Shown here in pieces: positions 25,050-34,654 of a DNA stretch of 64,000 bases. The translations under genes and the position numbers were made by a program. Position 1 is the first letter of the stretch. Each line of letters begins with the position of its first letter. The notes under the pieces are model-generated. The model was not told the origin of the DNA, searched no databases, and saw nothing but the letters and a program-made list of their open reading frames with translations. The DNA comes from Sulfurovum sp. (GTDB taxonomy: Bacteria > Campylobacterota > Campylobacteria > Campylobacterales > Sulfurovaceae): the NCBI GenBank assembly GCA_027068435.1, contig JAMOTA010000027.1, positions 60,027 to 124,026 of the forward strand. Direction: 5' to 3'.

Positions 25050-26261
25050 TTAACTATACATTTCACTTTTAGAAAATTCAATAGGGAATTTTCCATAAAA
25101 GCTACCATTTAATTGAGTAGTTTCTATAAGATAGTTTCTAAATTTTTTAAATAGTATATTATCAGGTTTTTTATAGTTATACCAAAAATTATCAAGCATA
25201 ATATTTTTACTTGTTAAACCTGCTATATCATAAATAGCATCGCCTAATGTAATAGTAGGAATCTGATGAAAAAGTGATGAGATACCTACTGTACTATTGA
25301 TAGTAATAGTGCCAATAGCATTTTTTAAACAAGTAGGAAGATGTAAATCATGTACAGTAATTACTCTGTTTTCAATACTTAACTTCGTACTTAATTCATG
25401 AATAAATACTTCATAATTCTTTCTTCCTCTATCTACAGGATGATGCTTTATAATAAGGAATTTTTCCTTTGGAGCATTATTGGCAAAGGAGATTAAAACT
25501 TCTTCTATAAACTCTTCTACAGAATCAAATCTAGAATGTTCAATAAGTTGAAAATCATTATAGGTTTGCAAGGGAACAAAGTAATACTTTTTAGATAACT
25601 CAATAGTTATTTTTTTAATTAAATTTTGTTCTGTAAATTTATATTTAACTTTTCTAAATCCATTTTTAAATAGCCATAAAAATTCTTTAAATATGTCTAT
25701 TTCTCTATGATGAATATAATGGGGATATTGTTTTTTTAAAAAATAAGCAATTAAATAATAAATTGTAGATGAAAAGCCCATTCTAATATATTTAGGATAG
25801 GTCTGTAGTGTATCAGGTGAATCTAAATACTTTTTATCTAAATTATGATAAAAAGTAGCATCTCTACTTATTTTACTAAAATTATTTACACCATAACGTT
25901 CCATTGTAATAAAATCTGGACGTATGTATCCCTCTTCAAAAACAAAAATATCTATTTCTAATTTTTTTGCTATATTTATTGCATGACTTTGGTAAAACCT
26001 ACAATCTCCAAAAAGAAATATTTTATCTATCTCTTTTTTTTTAAAAAAATCCTCAATAAAAGATTTCCACTCTTCTTGTTTACCTTTAAAAGGGTAGGTG
26101 TTATCCCTATTAGAAAAAAACCAATCTGAAGTATTAAGCGTTATTTTAAATGTATTTGCTCCATACTTTCGAAAATGTAAATCAAGCTCTTTGAAAAAAG
26201 TTCCCATTGGTCCTTGTAAAAAAAGTATATTTTTATTTTTTATCTGACCTACTTTATTCAC
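25050..26261 (-). CDS. kpsS: Capsule anchor Kdo transferase KpsS
   Basis: A 403-residue protein of the capsule synthesis family (PF05159 type). It starts with NILFLQGPMGTFF, then LFGDCRFYQSHAI and FEEGYIRPDF, and later FLIIKHHPVDRG and TINSTVGISSL, the motif set shared by KpsS and KpsC. KpsS is known to add the first beta-Kdo to phosphatidylglycerol, the lipid anchor of group 2-type capsules. It is the last gene of the minus-strand pair and overlaps kpsC by 8 bp, indicating translational coupling. Confidence 0.85.
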   Translation of the reverse strand: MNKVGQIKNKNILFLQGPMGTFFKELDLHFRKYGANTFKITLNTSDWFFSNRDNTYPFKGKQEEWKSFIEDFFKKKEIDKIFLFGDCRFYQSHAINIAKKLEIDIFVFEEGYIRPDFITMERYGVNNFSKISRDATFYHNLDKKYLDSPDTLQTYPKYIRMGFSSTIYYLIAYFLKKQYPHYIHHREIDIFKEFLWLFKNGFRKVKYKFTEQNLIKKITIELSKKYYFVPLQTYNDFQLIEHSRFDSVEEFIEEVLISFANNAPKEKFLIIKHHPVDRGRKNYEVFIHELSTKLSIENRVITVHDLHLPTCLKNAIGTITINSTVGISSLFHQIPTITLGDAIYDIAGLTSKNIMLDNFWYNYKKPDNILFKKFRNYLIETTQLNGSFYGKFPIEFSKSEMYS

Positions 26262-28308
26262 TGAGTAATACCTTTATAATAAGTTGAATTTTGCGTGAGA
26301 TTGCATTTCTACTATCTATATACAATCTACATAACAAACAATTATTATATCTTTTTTTCTCTTTATCTATCTCATCAAGAAGCACTTCTACTTCACAAAA
26401 AGCGTTTGTTTTAGGATGTATATATCGAGGATATAGTATAAGTGTTGCGGCAATAAGCTCTTCAAGTAATAGTTTTCTACTTCGTCTTAATATATTTTTA
26501 CTATCTACAGTAAGTCCCCAGCCAGCATAAAAAGGTAATCCATAGGTATATACTTTTTTACCCCTCATCAGTGCTTCAAACCCAACCAAAGATGTCATTG
26601 TATGTACTTCATCTACTTGTTCAAGTACAGAATCAATACTTACCTCTTCTATAATAATATCACAAAATTTTAAGGCATCCTCTTTACTTATATTACCTTT
26701 TCTATTCCCTGCTAATACATCAGGATGTGGTTTATAGATAATATATGCATCAGGAGCATTACTTCTTGTTTGTTCAAGAAGTTTAAGGTTAGTCATACCA
26801 TTTGCACCGTATCTTATAGAAGCATCATCTTCAACCTGTCCAGGAACCATAATCATTTTTTGATTCTTTTTTAAACCTTGAAAATCTAGTACTTCGTCTT
26901 TATATATATTATATTTAGAAAGCTTCTTTTCTACTAAATACTCTTTTAACTTTTTTGCACGTTCAATTATTTTTTTATCAAAAGTAACTGTTTTTAATAT
27001 ATACTCTAAGTCACTCTCTTGTGTAGGGTCAAAATAGATACCTCTACTATCTACTACTAACGAATATGCTTTAGTCAAATCAGACCCCAAAGAGACTGAA
27101 CGTATAAAACCATCTTCTATTCGTGAAAGAAAGATATTATGTTTTCTTGCATAATCCTCCACATCATTAAAAGGTTTTTTACCCCAGATAAAGACTTTAT
27201 CATTATATTTTAATCCTTTTTGAAGTGCTTCTTTAATATTTGAGCAAAATATTTTTTTATTTTTATCTGTAGAGTTTAAAAATGGAATAGTAAACCATCT
27301 CTTCCATAATGAAAAACCAAATAAAAAAAGTTTACCTTTATTTTGATTATTGATATTACGATACTTATTAATAGTTTCAATTGTATCTAATATATTTGAT
27401 TTTTTCTGTCTGTAAGGATTATAATATCTACTATAAAGTATATATGCTGCAGCAAATACTTCTTCTATACTACGTTTCTCTTTTCTTCTATCGCATGTTG
27501 AATTATCTATAGTAATTCCCCATCCTGCATAAAATGGCATACCAAAACAGACACATTCACAGCCAACTAACAGAGCTTCAAAACCCATTTGTGATGTTTT
27601 TGTATAAACTTTAGAAAAATATTTTAAAAGAGAAATTGGATTCACATCTTCTTCAATAATAATACATCTATTTTTAACTGATTCTATATCTAAATCTGAT
27701 TTTTTCTTTCCCGTTAAAACATCAGGATGTACTTTTAAATAAACAGTTGCATTAGGATTTTCCATAATTGCAGTATCTACTATTTCATCTGTTGTAAAGT
27801 TATCAATCATTCCATATTTTAAAGATGCATCACCCTCTGTTTGAGATATAACTAAAATCCTTTTTTCATTTTCATTTTTAAAAAAATCTGATTTTATAAT
27901 CTTTGAGTTATTATATTTTGAGATATTGTGTTTAATAATATATTTTATAGCTTTTTTTGAAGTCTCTATAAGCTCTTGATTAGAAGTAAAATCATAATTA
28001 TTTAGAATATTTTCTAGTTTTGAAGGCTCTGTAGCATCATAATAAATACCTATATTATCTTCAACTATTGAAAAAGATGGAGAAGCATTGACACCTAAGC
28101 CAAGAGAACGAATAAAGCCATCTTCTAAAAGAACAAATTTACTATTAAATTTTTTAGAAAGCTCTATAGCACGTAAACCTGACTTTCTTCTGCCCCAACC
28201 ATAAAATATATAATCTTTAGAATAATATTTTTTAAATTTAGAATAATATTTTAAATGTGAAAACTTCTCTATATTATATATAAGTTGTCTAGATGTACTA
28301 TAATTCAT
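26254..28308 (-). CDS. kpsC: Capsule anchor Kdo transferase KpsC (duplicated domain)
   Basis: About 684 residues made of two related halves. Each half has a segment like LLEDGFIRSLGLG (first) and RIEDGFIRSVSLG (second), a GIYYD/GIYFD box, a VYLKVHPDVL/IIYKPHPDVL box and FYAGWGIT/FYAGWGLT. KpsC is a dual retaining beta-Kdo transferase that extends the Kdo linker on the capsule lipid, and the two halves match its two transferase modules. I choose the ATG at 28308, preceded by AAAGG, over an upstream in-frame ATG without such a site. It overlaps kpsS by 8 bp. Confidence 0.88.
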   Translation of the reverse strand: MNYSTSRQLIYNIEKFSHLKYYSKFKKYYSKDYIFYGWGRRKSGLRAIELSKKFNSKFVLLEDGFIRSLGLGVNASPSFSIVEDNIGIYYDATEPSKLENILNNYDFTSNQELIETSKKAIKYIIKHNISKYNNSKIIKSDFFKNENEKRILVISQTEGDASLKYGMIDNFTTDEIVDTAIMENPNATVYLKVHPDVLTGKKKSDLDIESVKNRCIIIEEDVNPISLLKYFSKVYTKTSQMGFEALLVGCECVCFGMPFYAGWGITIDNSTCDRRKEKRSIEEVFAAAYILYSRYYNPYRQKKSNILDTIETINKYRNINNQNKGKLFLFGFSLWKRWFTIPFLNSTDKNKKIFCSNIKEALQKGLKYNDKVFIWGKKPFNDVEDYARKHNIFLSRIEDGFIRSVSLGSDLTKAYSLVVDSRGIYFDPTQESDLEYILKTVTFDKKIIERAKKLKEYLVEKKLSKYNIYKDEVLDFQGLKKNQKMIMVPGQVEDDASIRYGANGMTNLKLLEQTRSNAPDAYIIYKPHPDVLAGNRKGNISKEDALKFCDIIIEEVSIDSVLEQVDEVHTMTSLVGFEALMRGKKVYTYGLPFYAGWGLTVDSKNILRRSRKLLLEELIAATLILYPRYIHPKTNAFCEVEVLLDEIDKEKKRYNNCLLCRLYIDSRNAISRKIQLIIKVLLSE

Positions 28309-28460
28309 AAGAACCTTTAAAATAATAAAATTCAATACGTATACTAACAAAGTTATTTAAAAACTATAATAAAACTCTTTAATAGTATAATAAGATAAAT
28401 ATGAGGCTTGTCTTTTTTAAGACTTTAATAAAACTATACTTTAAAATAAAAGGTTTATTT

Positions 28461-28787
28461 ATGAAAAAACTACTATTTGTAACTTTTATAACAGGACTAC
28501 TAAGCGCAAATCTATTAGCTGGAACATGGGTAGAGGGAAAACTTTCTACAATTCAACAATGGGAAAATAATTCTTATTTTGTAATGACATCAACATCACC
28601 AGAAGAAGGAACTGTAAAATCTTCTATTTCAACTATTTTAAATGAAGAAGGGCAAAAAAAACTATTAACATTAATGTTATTAGCTCAGTCTATGAATTCT
28701 ACAATTAAAATATATTTAGAAGATGATGATGTAGATTATGCTGGTGGAACAACTCACCTGATGAAATCTGTAAAGATCTTACCTTAA
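28461..28787 (+). CDS. Small secreted protein of unknown function
   Basis: 108 residues with a signal peptide (MKKLLFVTFITGLLSANLLA, cleavage before GTW). The mature part is about 88 residues, with a tryptophan-containing start and an acidic EDDDVDY motif near the end. An AAAGG site supports the ATG at 28461 over the upstream in-frame ATG at 28401. I do not recognise a family. It is the only plus-strand gene inside the capsule block, between kpsC and manC, and ends at a strong terminator. Confidence 0.65.
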   Translation: MKKLLFVTFITGLLSANLLAGTWVEGKLSTIQQWENNSYFVMTSTSPEEGTVKSSISTILNEEGQKKLLTLMLLAQSMNSTIKIYLEDDDVDYAGGTTHLMKSVKILP

Positions 28788-28793
28788 GGCTTC

Positions 28794-28826
28794 AAAGGGT
28801 TTCTTAATCTTATTAAGAAACCCTTT
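28794..28826. terminator. Strong bidirectional terminator
   Basis: AAAGGGTTTCTTAAT (28794-28808) and ATTAAGAAACCCTTT (28812-28826) form a perfect 15-bp stem with a CTT loop, lying between the convergent secreted-protein gene and manC. Confidence 0.85.
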
Positions 28827-28834
28827 CTCTCTTT

Positions 28835-30202
28835 CTAATCTCTTTGAAAATCATCTTCGAGTCTTACTATATCATCTTCGTCAGTATATTCACCAATTTG
28901 TACTTCTATTAAAATAATAGGTATTTTTCCATGATTTTCTAATCTATGTACTTCTCCCATTTTGATATAGGTACTTTCATTAGGTCGTATAAGTTTTATC
29001 TCATTACCTACTGTTACTGTCGCAGTACCACTTACTACTGTCCAATGTTCATTTCTATGATAATGTTTTTGAAGACTCAATCTTTTTCCAGGTTTTACTT
29101 CAATACGCTTAATTTTATATCCTAATGTATCTTCTAGTACCGTATATGAACCCCAAGGTCTATATCCTGTTAAGTGAATATTATGAAGTTCAGTAGTTTT
29201 TTTTATCTCTTGTACTACTTGTTTAACTTTTTGACTACTACCTTTTTTACTAACTAAAAGAGCATCTCCTGTATCTACAATAATTAAGTTTTCTACATCT
29301 ACAGTAGCGATACATTTATTATTACCATAAATTAAATTATTTTTAGAATCTATTGATACATGTCTTTTGTTAAGAGTATTACCATTTTTATCTTTAGGTA
29401 GTTCATGATAAAGAGCATCAAAACTTCCTACATCAGACCATTCAATATCAGAAGCAATAACCTTTACTATATTCGATTTTTCCATCACAGCATAATCAAC
29501 ACTATCTTCTGGAATCATTATCATATTATCATGTGTTATTCGAATCATATTATCTGAAATTGTCACTTCCATAGCCTTTTTGCAAGTATTAAATATTTTA
29601 GGTGAATATTTTTCAAGTTCATCTAAAAAAACACCTGCTTTAAAACAAAACATACCACCATTCCAATAATAATTACCTGCATCAACATATTTTTGTGCAG
29701 TATTTTTATCAGGTTTTTCATGAAATGCTTTTACATTTTCTCCATCAGCTTCTATATAACCAAAGCCAGTTTCTGCAAAGTCAGGTGTAATACCAAAAGT
29801 TACTAAGTAATCTTTTAAAGCTAACTCCTCTGCATGTTTTAAAACATTCAAATACTCTTCTTCATTTTTAATTAAGTGATCAGATGGTGTAACTAGAACT
29901 ATATCATCTCTATTAAGAGACATACATGCTAAAGCAATAGCAGGAGCCGTATTTCTACCTATTGGTTCTAATAGATATTTATTATTTGTTTTCTTTGACT
30001 CTTCTAATTGATCTAATGCTAAAAAATATTGCTCTGTATTAGAAACTATAAATTGCTTATTACATACTTTAGAATTTCTATCAACTGTCAGTTGAAAAAG
30101 AGATTTATCATCAAATAATTTTACAAATTGTTTAGGCATAAGCGTTCTACTTATAGGCCAAAGTCTTGTTCCACTTCCTCCACACAGTATTATATTAGTC
30201 AT
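28835..30202 (-). CDS. manC: Mannose-1-phosphate guanylyltransferase / mannose-6-phosphate isomerase
   Basis: A 455-residue bifunctional enzyme. The N-terminal nucleotidyltransferase has LCGGSGTRLWPISR, the pyrophosphorylase signature, and ETGFGYIEA and FHEKPD in the sugar site. The C-terminal cupin has GYRPWGSYTVLE, PGKRLSLQKHYHRNEHW with metal-binding histidines, and GEVHRLEN. It would convert fructose-6-phosphate to mannose-6-phosphate and mannose-1-phosphate to GDP-mannose, with the phosphomannomutase at 40022-41395 in between. It has its own upstream region behind the glycosyltransferase terminator. Confidence 0.92.
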   Translation of the reverse strand: MTNIILCGGSGTRLWPISRTLMPKQFVKLFDDKSLFQLTVDRNSKVCNKQFIVSNTEQYFLALDQLEESKKTNNKYLLEPIGRNTAPAIALACMSLNRDDIVLVTPSDHLIKNEEEYLNVLKHAEELALKDYLVTFGITPDFAETGFGYIEADGENVKAFHEKPDKNTAQKYVDAGNYYWNGGMFCFKAGVFLDELEKYSPKIFNTCKKAMEVTISDNMIRITHDNMIMIPEDSVDYAVMEKSNIVKVIASDIEWSDVGSFDALYHELPKDKNGNTLNKRHVSIDSKNNLIYGNNKCIATVDVENLIIVDTGDALLVSKKGSSQKVKQVVQEIKKTTELHNIHLTGYRPWGSYTVLEDTLGYKIKRIEVKPGKRLSLQKHYHRNEHWTVVSGTATVTVGNEIKLIRPNESTYIKMGEVHRLENHGKIPIILIEVQIGEYTDEDDIVRLEDDFQRD

Positions 30203-30267
30203 TTTGAATTCCTTTAAAGTTTTAATTAATATCTATATTATTTAGGAATATAGATTTACCTACTAAA

Positions 30268-30302
30268 AAAATGGTTATATTAATTTTGAACAATACCATT
30301 TT
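30268..30302 (-). terminator. Probable terminator of the capsule operon
   Basis: On the minus strand AAAATGGT pairs with ACCATTTT across 19 bases, followed by a run of seven T (counting the stem's last bases). It begins 8 bp after the glycosyltransferase stop, so it may end the kpsM-to-glycosyltransferase transcript. The stem is AT-rich and the loop long, so strength is uncertain. Confidence 0.4.
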
Positions 30303-30309
30303 CTAATTT

Positions 30310-31548
30310 CTATATTAGTACCTTTGACATTTCTATTACACAAGAGTCAAAAGAGTGCTCAGATTTAAATAATTCATATGCACTAATTTGCATATTATTT
30401 CTTCTCTTTTCATTACTTATAAGTCCTAGTATCTCTCTAGCAAACTCATTGCTATCATTAGCAACAATACCCTCTTCATCATTTTCAATATTAATACCTT
30501 CAAATGCGATATCAGTTCCAACAATTACTTTAGCAAAGGATAATGCTTCAATTACTTTAATTTTCATTCCACTGCCCTTTATAATAGGACAAATAATAAC
30601 TTTCGTATCACTATAAACATCTGACAAATACTCTACATAATCACTAGCAATAATATTTTTATTTAGATTATTATTAAAAACTTCATTATTTAAAATTAAT
30701 TTATTTCCTGTTATTTTACCTTGTATTAAAAATTTTATATTACTGTTATTTTTTATTATGTATGGATAACATTCATTTAAAAACCATAAAAGGGAGTCTC
30801 TATTCGCATCTGAATTAGAACCTATAAAAGTTATATCATATTTCTGATCTACTTTATCAATAAAACTATTATTAGCATCTGCCGTTGCAGGAATAGTAAT
30901 AATATTTTTATTTGGCATAAACTTTTGAATTAACTTGGTTTCAATAGGGGATATAGAGATAATTTTATCAACTAAGTCTAATCTTTTAAACTCACTTGAT
31001 TTATAGAATATTTTATATAAAAGAGCCTGAAATTTTCCAACTGCAGGAATTACATCATTTTCAATTCTTCTATATTGAAGATCATGTATATCAGATACTA
31101 CTTTTACATTATGATTTGTAATATTAGATGGAACATTATATAAATAATTACTATAATAAATATCATACATACCAGAAGCTAATTTTTTATCAACTAATTT
31201 TCGAATATTATATGGCATTAATCTAAAACTAAAAACTTTAAATTTATTAAAACTCATATAATCATACATTAGTGTTAAAAGATATAAATAATAAAACTTC
31301 TTTTCTTTTATACCTTTTTTACTTTTATTTAAAAGTGAAGGATGCTTTCTAACAATAAAGTTTGCACCTCTATATCTCTTAGAAAGTCTATCTTCTATAT
31401 CAGAAGATGTTATCCCCCGTTCACTAAGATTACTTACAATAACATCTACACTATAATCATTTTCTAAGAGTGACCGTATCATTTGATCTGTTCTCTGTGC
31501 TGAACCTCTATTTATTGGCCATGGTATTACCTGAGTAACTAAAAGAAT
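30310..31548 (-). CDS. Group 1-like glycosyltransferase with no standard start codon
   Basis: A GT-B glycosyltransferase of about 412 residues. The conserved N-terminal strand and loop, ILLVTQVIPWPINRGSAQRTDQ, is split between codons before and after residue 20 and is encoded upstream of the first ATG (31482). In this frame nothing but an ATT (31548) is available after the TGA at 31569-31567. The C-terminal half has IICPIIKGSGMKIKVIEALS, the donor-site motif of GT4-like enzymes. The N-terminal codons overlap the end of the upstream gene at an A10 tract, so expression may depend on reinitiation, an ATT start or slippage. Presumably it adds a capsule sugar. Confidence 0.75.
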   Translation of the reverse strand: MLLVTQVIPWPINRGSAQRTDQMIRSLLENDYSVDVIVSNLSERGITSSDIEDRLSKRYRGANFIVRKHPSLLNKSKKGIKEKKFYYLYLLTLMYDYMSFNKFKVFSFRLMPYNIRKLVDKKLASGMYDIYYSNYLYNVPSNITNHNVKVVSDIHDLQYRRIENDVIPAVGKFQALLYKIFYKSSEFKRLDLVDKIISISPIETKLIQKFMPNKNIITIPATADANNSFIDKVDQKYDITFIGSNSDANRDSLLWFLNECYPYIIKNNSNIKFLIQGKITGNKLILNNEVFNNNLNKNIIASDYVEYLSDVYSDTKVIICPIIKGSGMKIKVIEALSFAKVIVGTDIAFEGINIENDEEGIVANDSNEFAREILGLISNEKRRNNMQISAYELFKSEHSFDSCVIEMSKVLI

Positions 31549-32588
31549 TTTTTTTTTAGTATATTTTCAATATTTGGAAAATTTACTTGAGAGAAGTTTA
31601 TATACCTTGTAATATTTCTATATGATTTATCTTTTTGAAGCACTCTTTCTGTTTCAAATTTTGCAAATGAGTAAACATATTCTTTTAAATATCTTATATA
31701 TCTAATCATTTTATTTTTATCAACTTCAAGTGGTTGAGACATATAATATAAAATATCTTTATAACTTTTTACTTTTGTATTTAATTTAGGATGACTATAA
31801 AAAGTTTTACCAAAATATAATACAGGTTTTTCCCACAACATTGATAAAAGCCCTACTCCACTGTTAATAAGAACTACCATTTCTGACATTTCTATTAAAT
31901 CATAAATATTAATATCATCATCCACAAAGGTTATATTTTCAGATGGACGTGTTGTTTCTAAAGGATGTTTTTTTGCAATTACAATCCATTCATCATGAAG
32001 ATGTTTATTAATATATTTATTTAATTCTTCAATCTCTCTAACAAATTCATCATATCCATCAGAAAAATGTTTAATTACCGTATCTTCTGGTCTTTGAAAA
32101 GGAACAAAAATTACTTTTTTATCTTCAATTCCTAACTCTGATTTTAATCTTTCAGCACCTACCCTTTCTCCTTGCTTCTCTAAAGCATTATCACCTTTTT
32201 TTATCTTTTCTATATAATCAATAATTTCTTTTTCTTTATCATCTTCTAATACATAATCCCAATTTAAGGGATGATAGGTTTCACTATCTGCATTAAAACC
32301 TAAATCAAAAAACCAACTATCAGGTAAAGCCCCTCTATCAAATACAATTACGGGAAAATTTAATAGTTTTAATTTTTTATAAATGTACATTCTTCTTTCA
32401 TTACCATAAGGATTAGGCATTACTACTGCATTAAAAGAAGAGTTTCTTATATAATTTATTGCAGTATCTACATTAACAAAATCTTTTTCTCTATGATATG
32501 ATATATTACCATGCTTTAGTAGTTCGTGTTCCAAACTTTGATAGGAAGATGCAAATCTATCTCCTAATGCAAGTATATTAATTTTCAT
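31539..32588 (-). CDS. Capsule-family (KpsS/C-like) sugar transferase
   Basis: A 349-residue protein with the late motifs of the PF05159-like capsule synthesis family: VIAKKHPLE (compare KHHPVD in KpsS), DLIEMSEMVVLINSGVGL and LWEKPVLYFGK. The N-terminal half is divergent, with VVMPNPYGNERR. It is thus a third member of this family in the locus and may attach or extend a Kdo-like sugar, or be a chain-starting transferase. It overlaps kdsA by 11 bp. Its last codons run through ten consecutive A (31557-31548), then TTC TTT TAG; one added A would fuse it in frame to the next glycosyltransferase. Confidence 0.75.
   Translation of the reverse strand: MKINILALGDRFASSYQSLEHELLKHGNISYHREKDFVNVDTAINYIRNSSFNAVVMPNPYGNERRMYIYKKLKLLNFPVIVFDRGALPDSWFFDLGFNADSETYHPLNWDYVLEDDKEKEIIDYIEKIKKGDNALEKQGERVGAERLKSELGIEDKKVIFVPFQRPEDTVIKHFSDGYDEFVREIEELNKYINKHLHDEWIVIAKKHPLETTRPSENITFVDDDINIYDLIEMSEMVVLINSGVGLLSMLWEKPVLYFGKTFYSHPKLNTKVKSYKDILYYMSQPLEVDKNKMIRYIRYLKEYVYSFAKFETERVLQKDKSYRNITRYINFSQVNFPNIENILKKKFF
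31548..31557 (-). repeat. A10 homopolymer at a gene-gene junction
   Basis: Ten A on the coding strand at the end of the KpsS/C-like gene. The downstream glycosyltransferase is in the frame reached by adding one A. Tracts of this length are prone to replication slippage (phase variation) and transcriptional slippage. Confidence 0.7.
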
Positions 32589-33369
32589 AAATATCCCCTA
32601 ATAAGTTATTAAATGTGTCAAGCCTAAGCATATTGCTACCATCACTCAACGCTACGCTAGGATCTGGATGAACCTCCATAAAGTAACCATCAACCCCAAC
32701 TGCTGCTGCTGCTTTAGCAATATAAGGAGCGTAGTGAGGATTACCGCCAGAAGTAGCACCTCCTCCTGGTCTTTGTGTTGAGTGTGTTACATCCATAACA
32801 ACAGGATATCCAAACTCTTTCATATCTACTATCTGAGTAAAGTCTACAACGAGTCTACCTAGTCCTAGAAGTGTACCTCTTTCAGTTAACATTATTTTGC
32901 TATTACCTGCTTCTTTTACTTTTTGTGCAGGGTAAAACATATCTTTCCCATCTAAAAACTGTGCTTTTTTGATATTAACAATTTTATCTGTTTTAGCAGC
33001 TGCTACTAGTAAGTCTGTTTGACGACAAAGAAAAGCAGGTATTTGAAGTATATCTGCAACTTCTGCTACAGCTGAAGCTTGATGAGACTCATGAATATCT
33101 GTAACGATAGGCAAATCAAAAGTCTTTTTTACTTTTTCAAGTATCTTAAGTCCCTCTTCTAAGCCAGGTCCTCTAAAACTATCTAATGACGTTCTATTTG
33201 CTTTGTCAAAAGATGCTTTAAAAATATAAGTAAAATTTAACTCTTCACTTATTTTTTTTACCTCTTCAGCTATTTGCATTACAAGTTCTTCACTCTCTAT
33301 AGCACAAGGTCCTGAAAGTAAAAACCTTCCTTGTTTTAATTTTTCATATAGTTCGTCATTATTTAACAT
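32578..33369 (-). CDS. kdsA: 3-deoxy-8-phosphooctulonate synthase (metal-dependent type)
   Basis: A 263-residue KdsA, joining arabinose-5-phosphate and PEP to Kdo-8-phosphate in the cytoplasm. The motif SGPCAIES places Cys at position 22, where metal-independent enzymes such as that of E. coli have Asn, so this is the metal-dependent class. Other motifs are FKASFDKANR, VTDIHE, CRQTDLL and DVTHSTQRPGG. The gene abuts kdsC (one shared base at 33369) and overlaps the following transferase gene by 11 bp. Together with kpsF, kdsC and kdsB it completes CMP-Kdo synthesis within the locus. Confidence 0.95.
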   Translation of the reverse strand: MLNNDELYEKLKQGRFLLSGPCAIESEELVMQIAEEVKKISEELNFTYIFKASFDKANRTSLDSFRGPGLEEGLKILEKVKKTFDLPIVTDIHESHQASAVAEVADILQIPAFLCRQTDLLVAAAKTDKIVNIKKAQFLDGKDMFYPAQKVKEAGNSKIMLTERGTLLGLGRLVVDFTQIVDMKEFGYPVVMDVTHSTQRPGGGATSGGNPHYAPYIAKAAAAVGVDGYFMEVHPDPSVALSDGSNMLRLDTFNNLLGDIYEN

Positions 33370-33905
33370 TATACTTCCTTACTTTTATTAATCTGTTGTT
33401 TAATTATAGATTCTAATAAACCTTGTTTATCTAAAATAAAATCTGCTAAATCCCGTAATGCACCTTCTCCGCCTTTTGATGGAGTTACATAATCAACATA
33501 TTTTTTCATATATACTCTTGCATCATTAGGAGTAGATGCCAATCCACATCTTGTCAATATAGGCAAATCAATAATATCATCACCTATATAAGCTATCTGT
33601 TCATCTAATAAATGATACTCTTCTTTAATTCTCTTGTATTGTACAAGTTTATCATGAGAACCATGAAAATGAAAATCTAATTTTAACTCTTCACAGCGAT
33701 TTTTAACGACTTGTGAATTTCTACCTGTAATAGCACCTACAATAAAGCCATTTTTTTTAAGATGGGAGATAATTTGTCCATCTTTAACATTGAAGCGTTT
33801 TATCTCCATGCCTGCATTATCATAAATAATACCACCGTCAGTCAAAACACCATCGACATCAAATACAATTGCTTTTATTTTTTTGGCTTTCTCTTCTATT
33901 TGCAT
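33369..33905 (-). CDS. kdsC: Kdo-8-phosphate phosphatase
   Basis: A 178-residue C0-type HAD phosphatase with the nucleophile motif VFDVDGVLTDG (D16, D18), the ITGRNS motif, and YIGDDIIDLP as the last metal-binding loop. It lacks a cap domain, as expected for KdsC, which acts as a tetramer. It removes phosphate from Kdo-8-phosphate before activation by KdsB. The gene overlaps kdsB by 10 bp and touches kdsA. Confidence 0.93.
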   Translation of the reverse strand: MQIEEKAKKIKAIVFDVDGVLTDGGIIYDNAGMEIKRFNVKDGQIISHLKKNGFIVGAITGRNSQVVKNRCEELKLDFHFHGSHDKLVQYKRIKEEYHLLDEQIAYIGDDIIDLPILTRCGLASTPNDARVYMKKYVDYVTPSKGGEGALRDLADFILDKQGLLESIIKQQINKSKEV

Positions 33906-34654
33906 TTCATTATCTCTCTTACTTTTTCTAAATCTTCTTGTATATCAACACCTACTGGTTCGTAATCTGTCTCAATCATCTGTATTTTATGACCATATTC
34001 TAAAACTCTTAATTGCTCTAATTTTTCTAATTTTTCTAGGTATGTTTGTTCCATAGTAGCATAGGTATTTAAAAATGTTTTTTTATAACCATAAATACCG
34101 ATATGTTTAAAAAATTTTAATGGATCTGGAATTATTTTGTGATGATTTAATAATGTTTCCCATTCATCTCTATGATGTGGGATAATTGAACGAGAAAAAT
34201 AAAGTGCATTATTATTTCTATCTACCGTTACTTTCACCGCATTGGGTGATTTTAACTCTGCGGTAGTCTTTATCTTATGCATGGCACTTACCATATTTAT
34301 ATTATCATTATCTAATGCCTCAGCCAATAAAGTAATTAACTCCGCATCCATTAGTGGTTCATCACCTTGAACATTAATAATATTATCACACTCTATGAAC
34401 TCCATAGCTTCTGCCAATCTATCTGTTCCTGATTCATGTTTTTCACTAGTCATAATAACATTATTTGTAAAATTTTTACAAATAGATTTAACCTCTTCTG
34501 AATCAGTTGCTATATAAACTTCAGCTATACCCTTAGCTTTTTTTGCCACTTCATAAACATGTTGTATCATAGGCTTATCACAAATATCAAGTATTACTTT
34601 CCTTGGTAATCTTGAAGAGCCTAATCTACCAGGAATAATAACTACAGTTTTCAT
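33896..34654 (-). CDS. kdsB: CMP-Kdo synthetase
   Basis: A 252-residue cytidylyltransferase. It opens with VIIPGRLGSSRLPRK, the CTP-binding loop, and has NVQGDEPL and a late GVDIQEDLEKV, all KdsB marks. It activates Kdo with CTP. In capsule loci this enzyme is also called KpsU; whether a second kdsB for lipopolysaccharide exists elsewhere cannot be seen. It overlaps kpsF by 4 bp (ATGA) and kdsC by 10 bp. Confidence 0.93.
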   Translation of the reverse strand: MKTVVIIPGRLGSSRLPRKVILDICDKPMIQHVYEVAKKAKGIAEVYIATDSEEVKSICKNFTNNVIMTSEKHESGTDRLAEAMEFIECDNIINVQGDEPLMDAELITLLAEALDNDNINMVSAMHKIKTTAELKSPNAVKVTVDRNNNALYFSRSIIPHHRDEWETLLNHHKIIPDPLKFFKHIGIYGYKKTFLNTYATMEQTYLEKLEKLEQLRVLEYGHKIQMIETDYEPVGVDIQEDLEKVREIMKCK

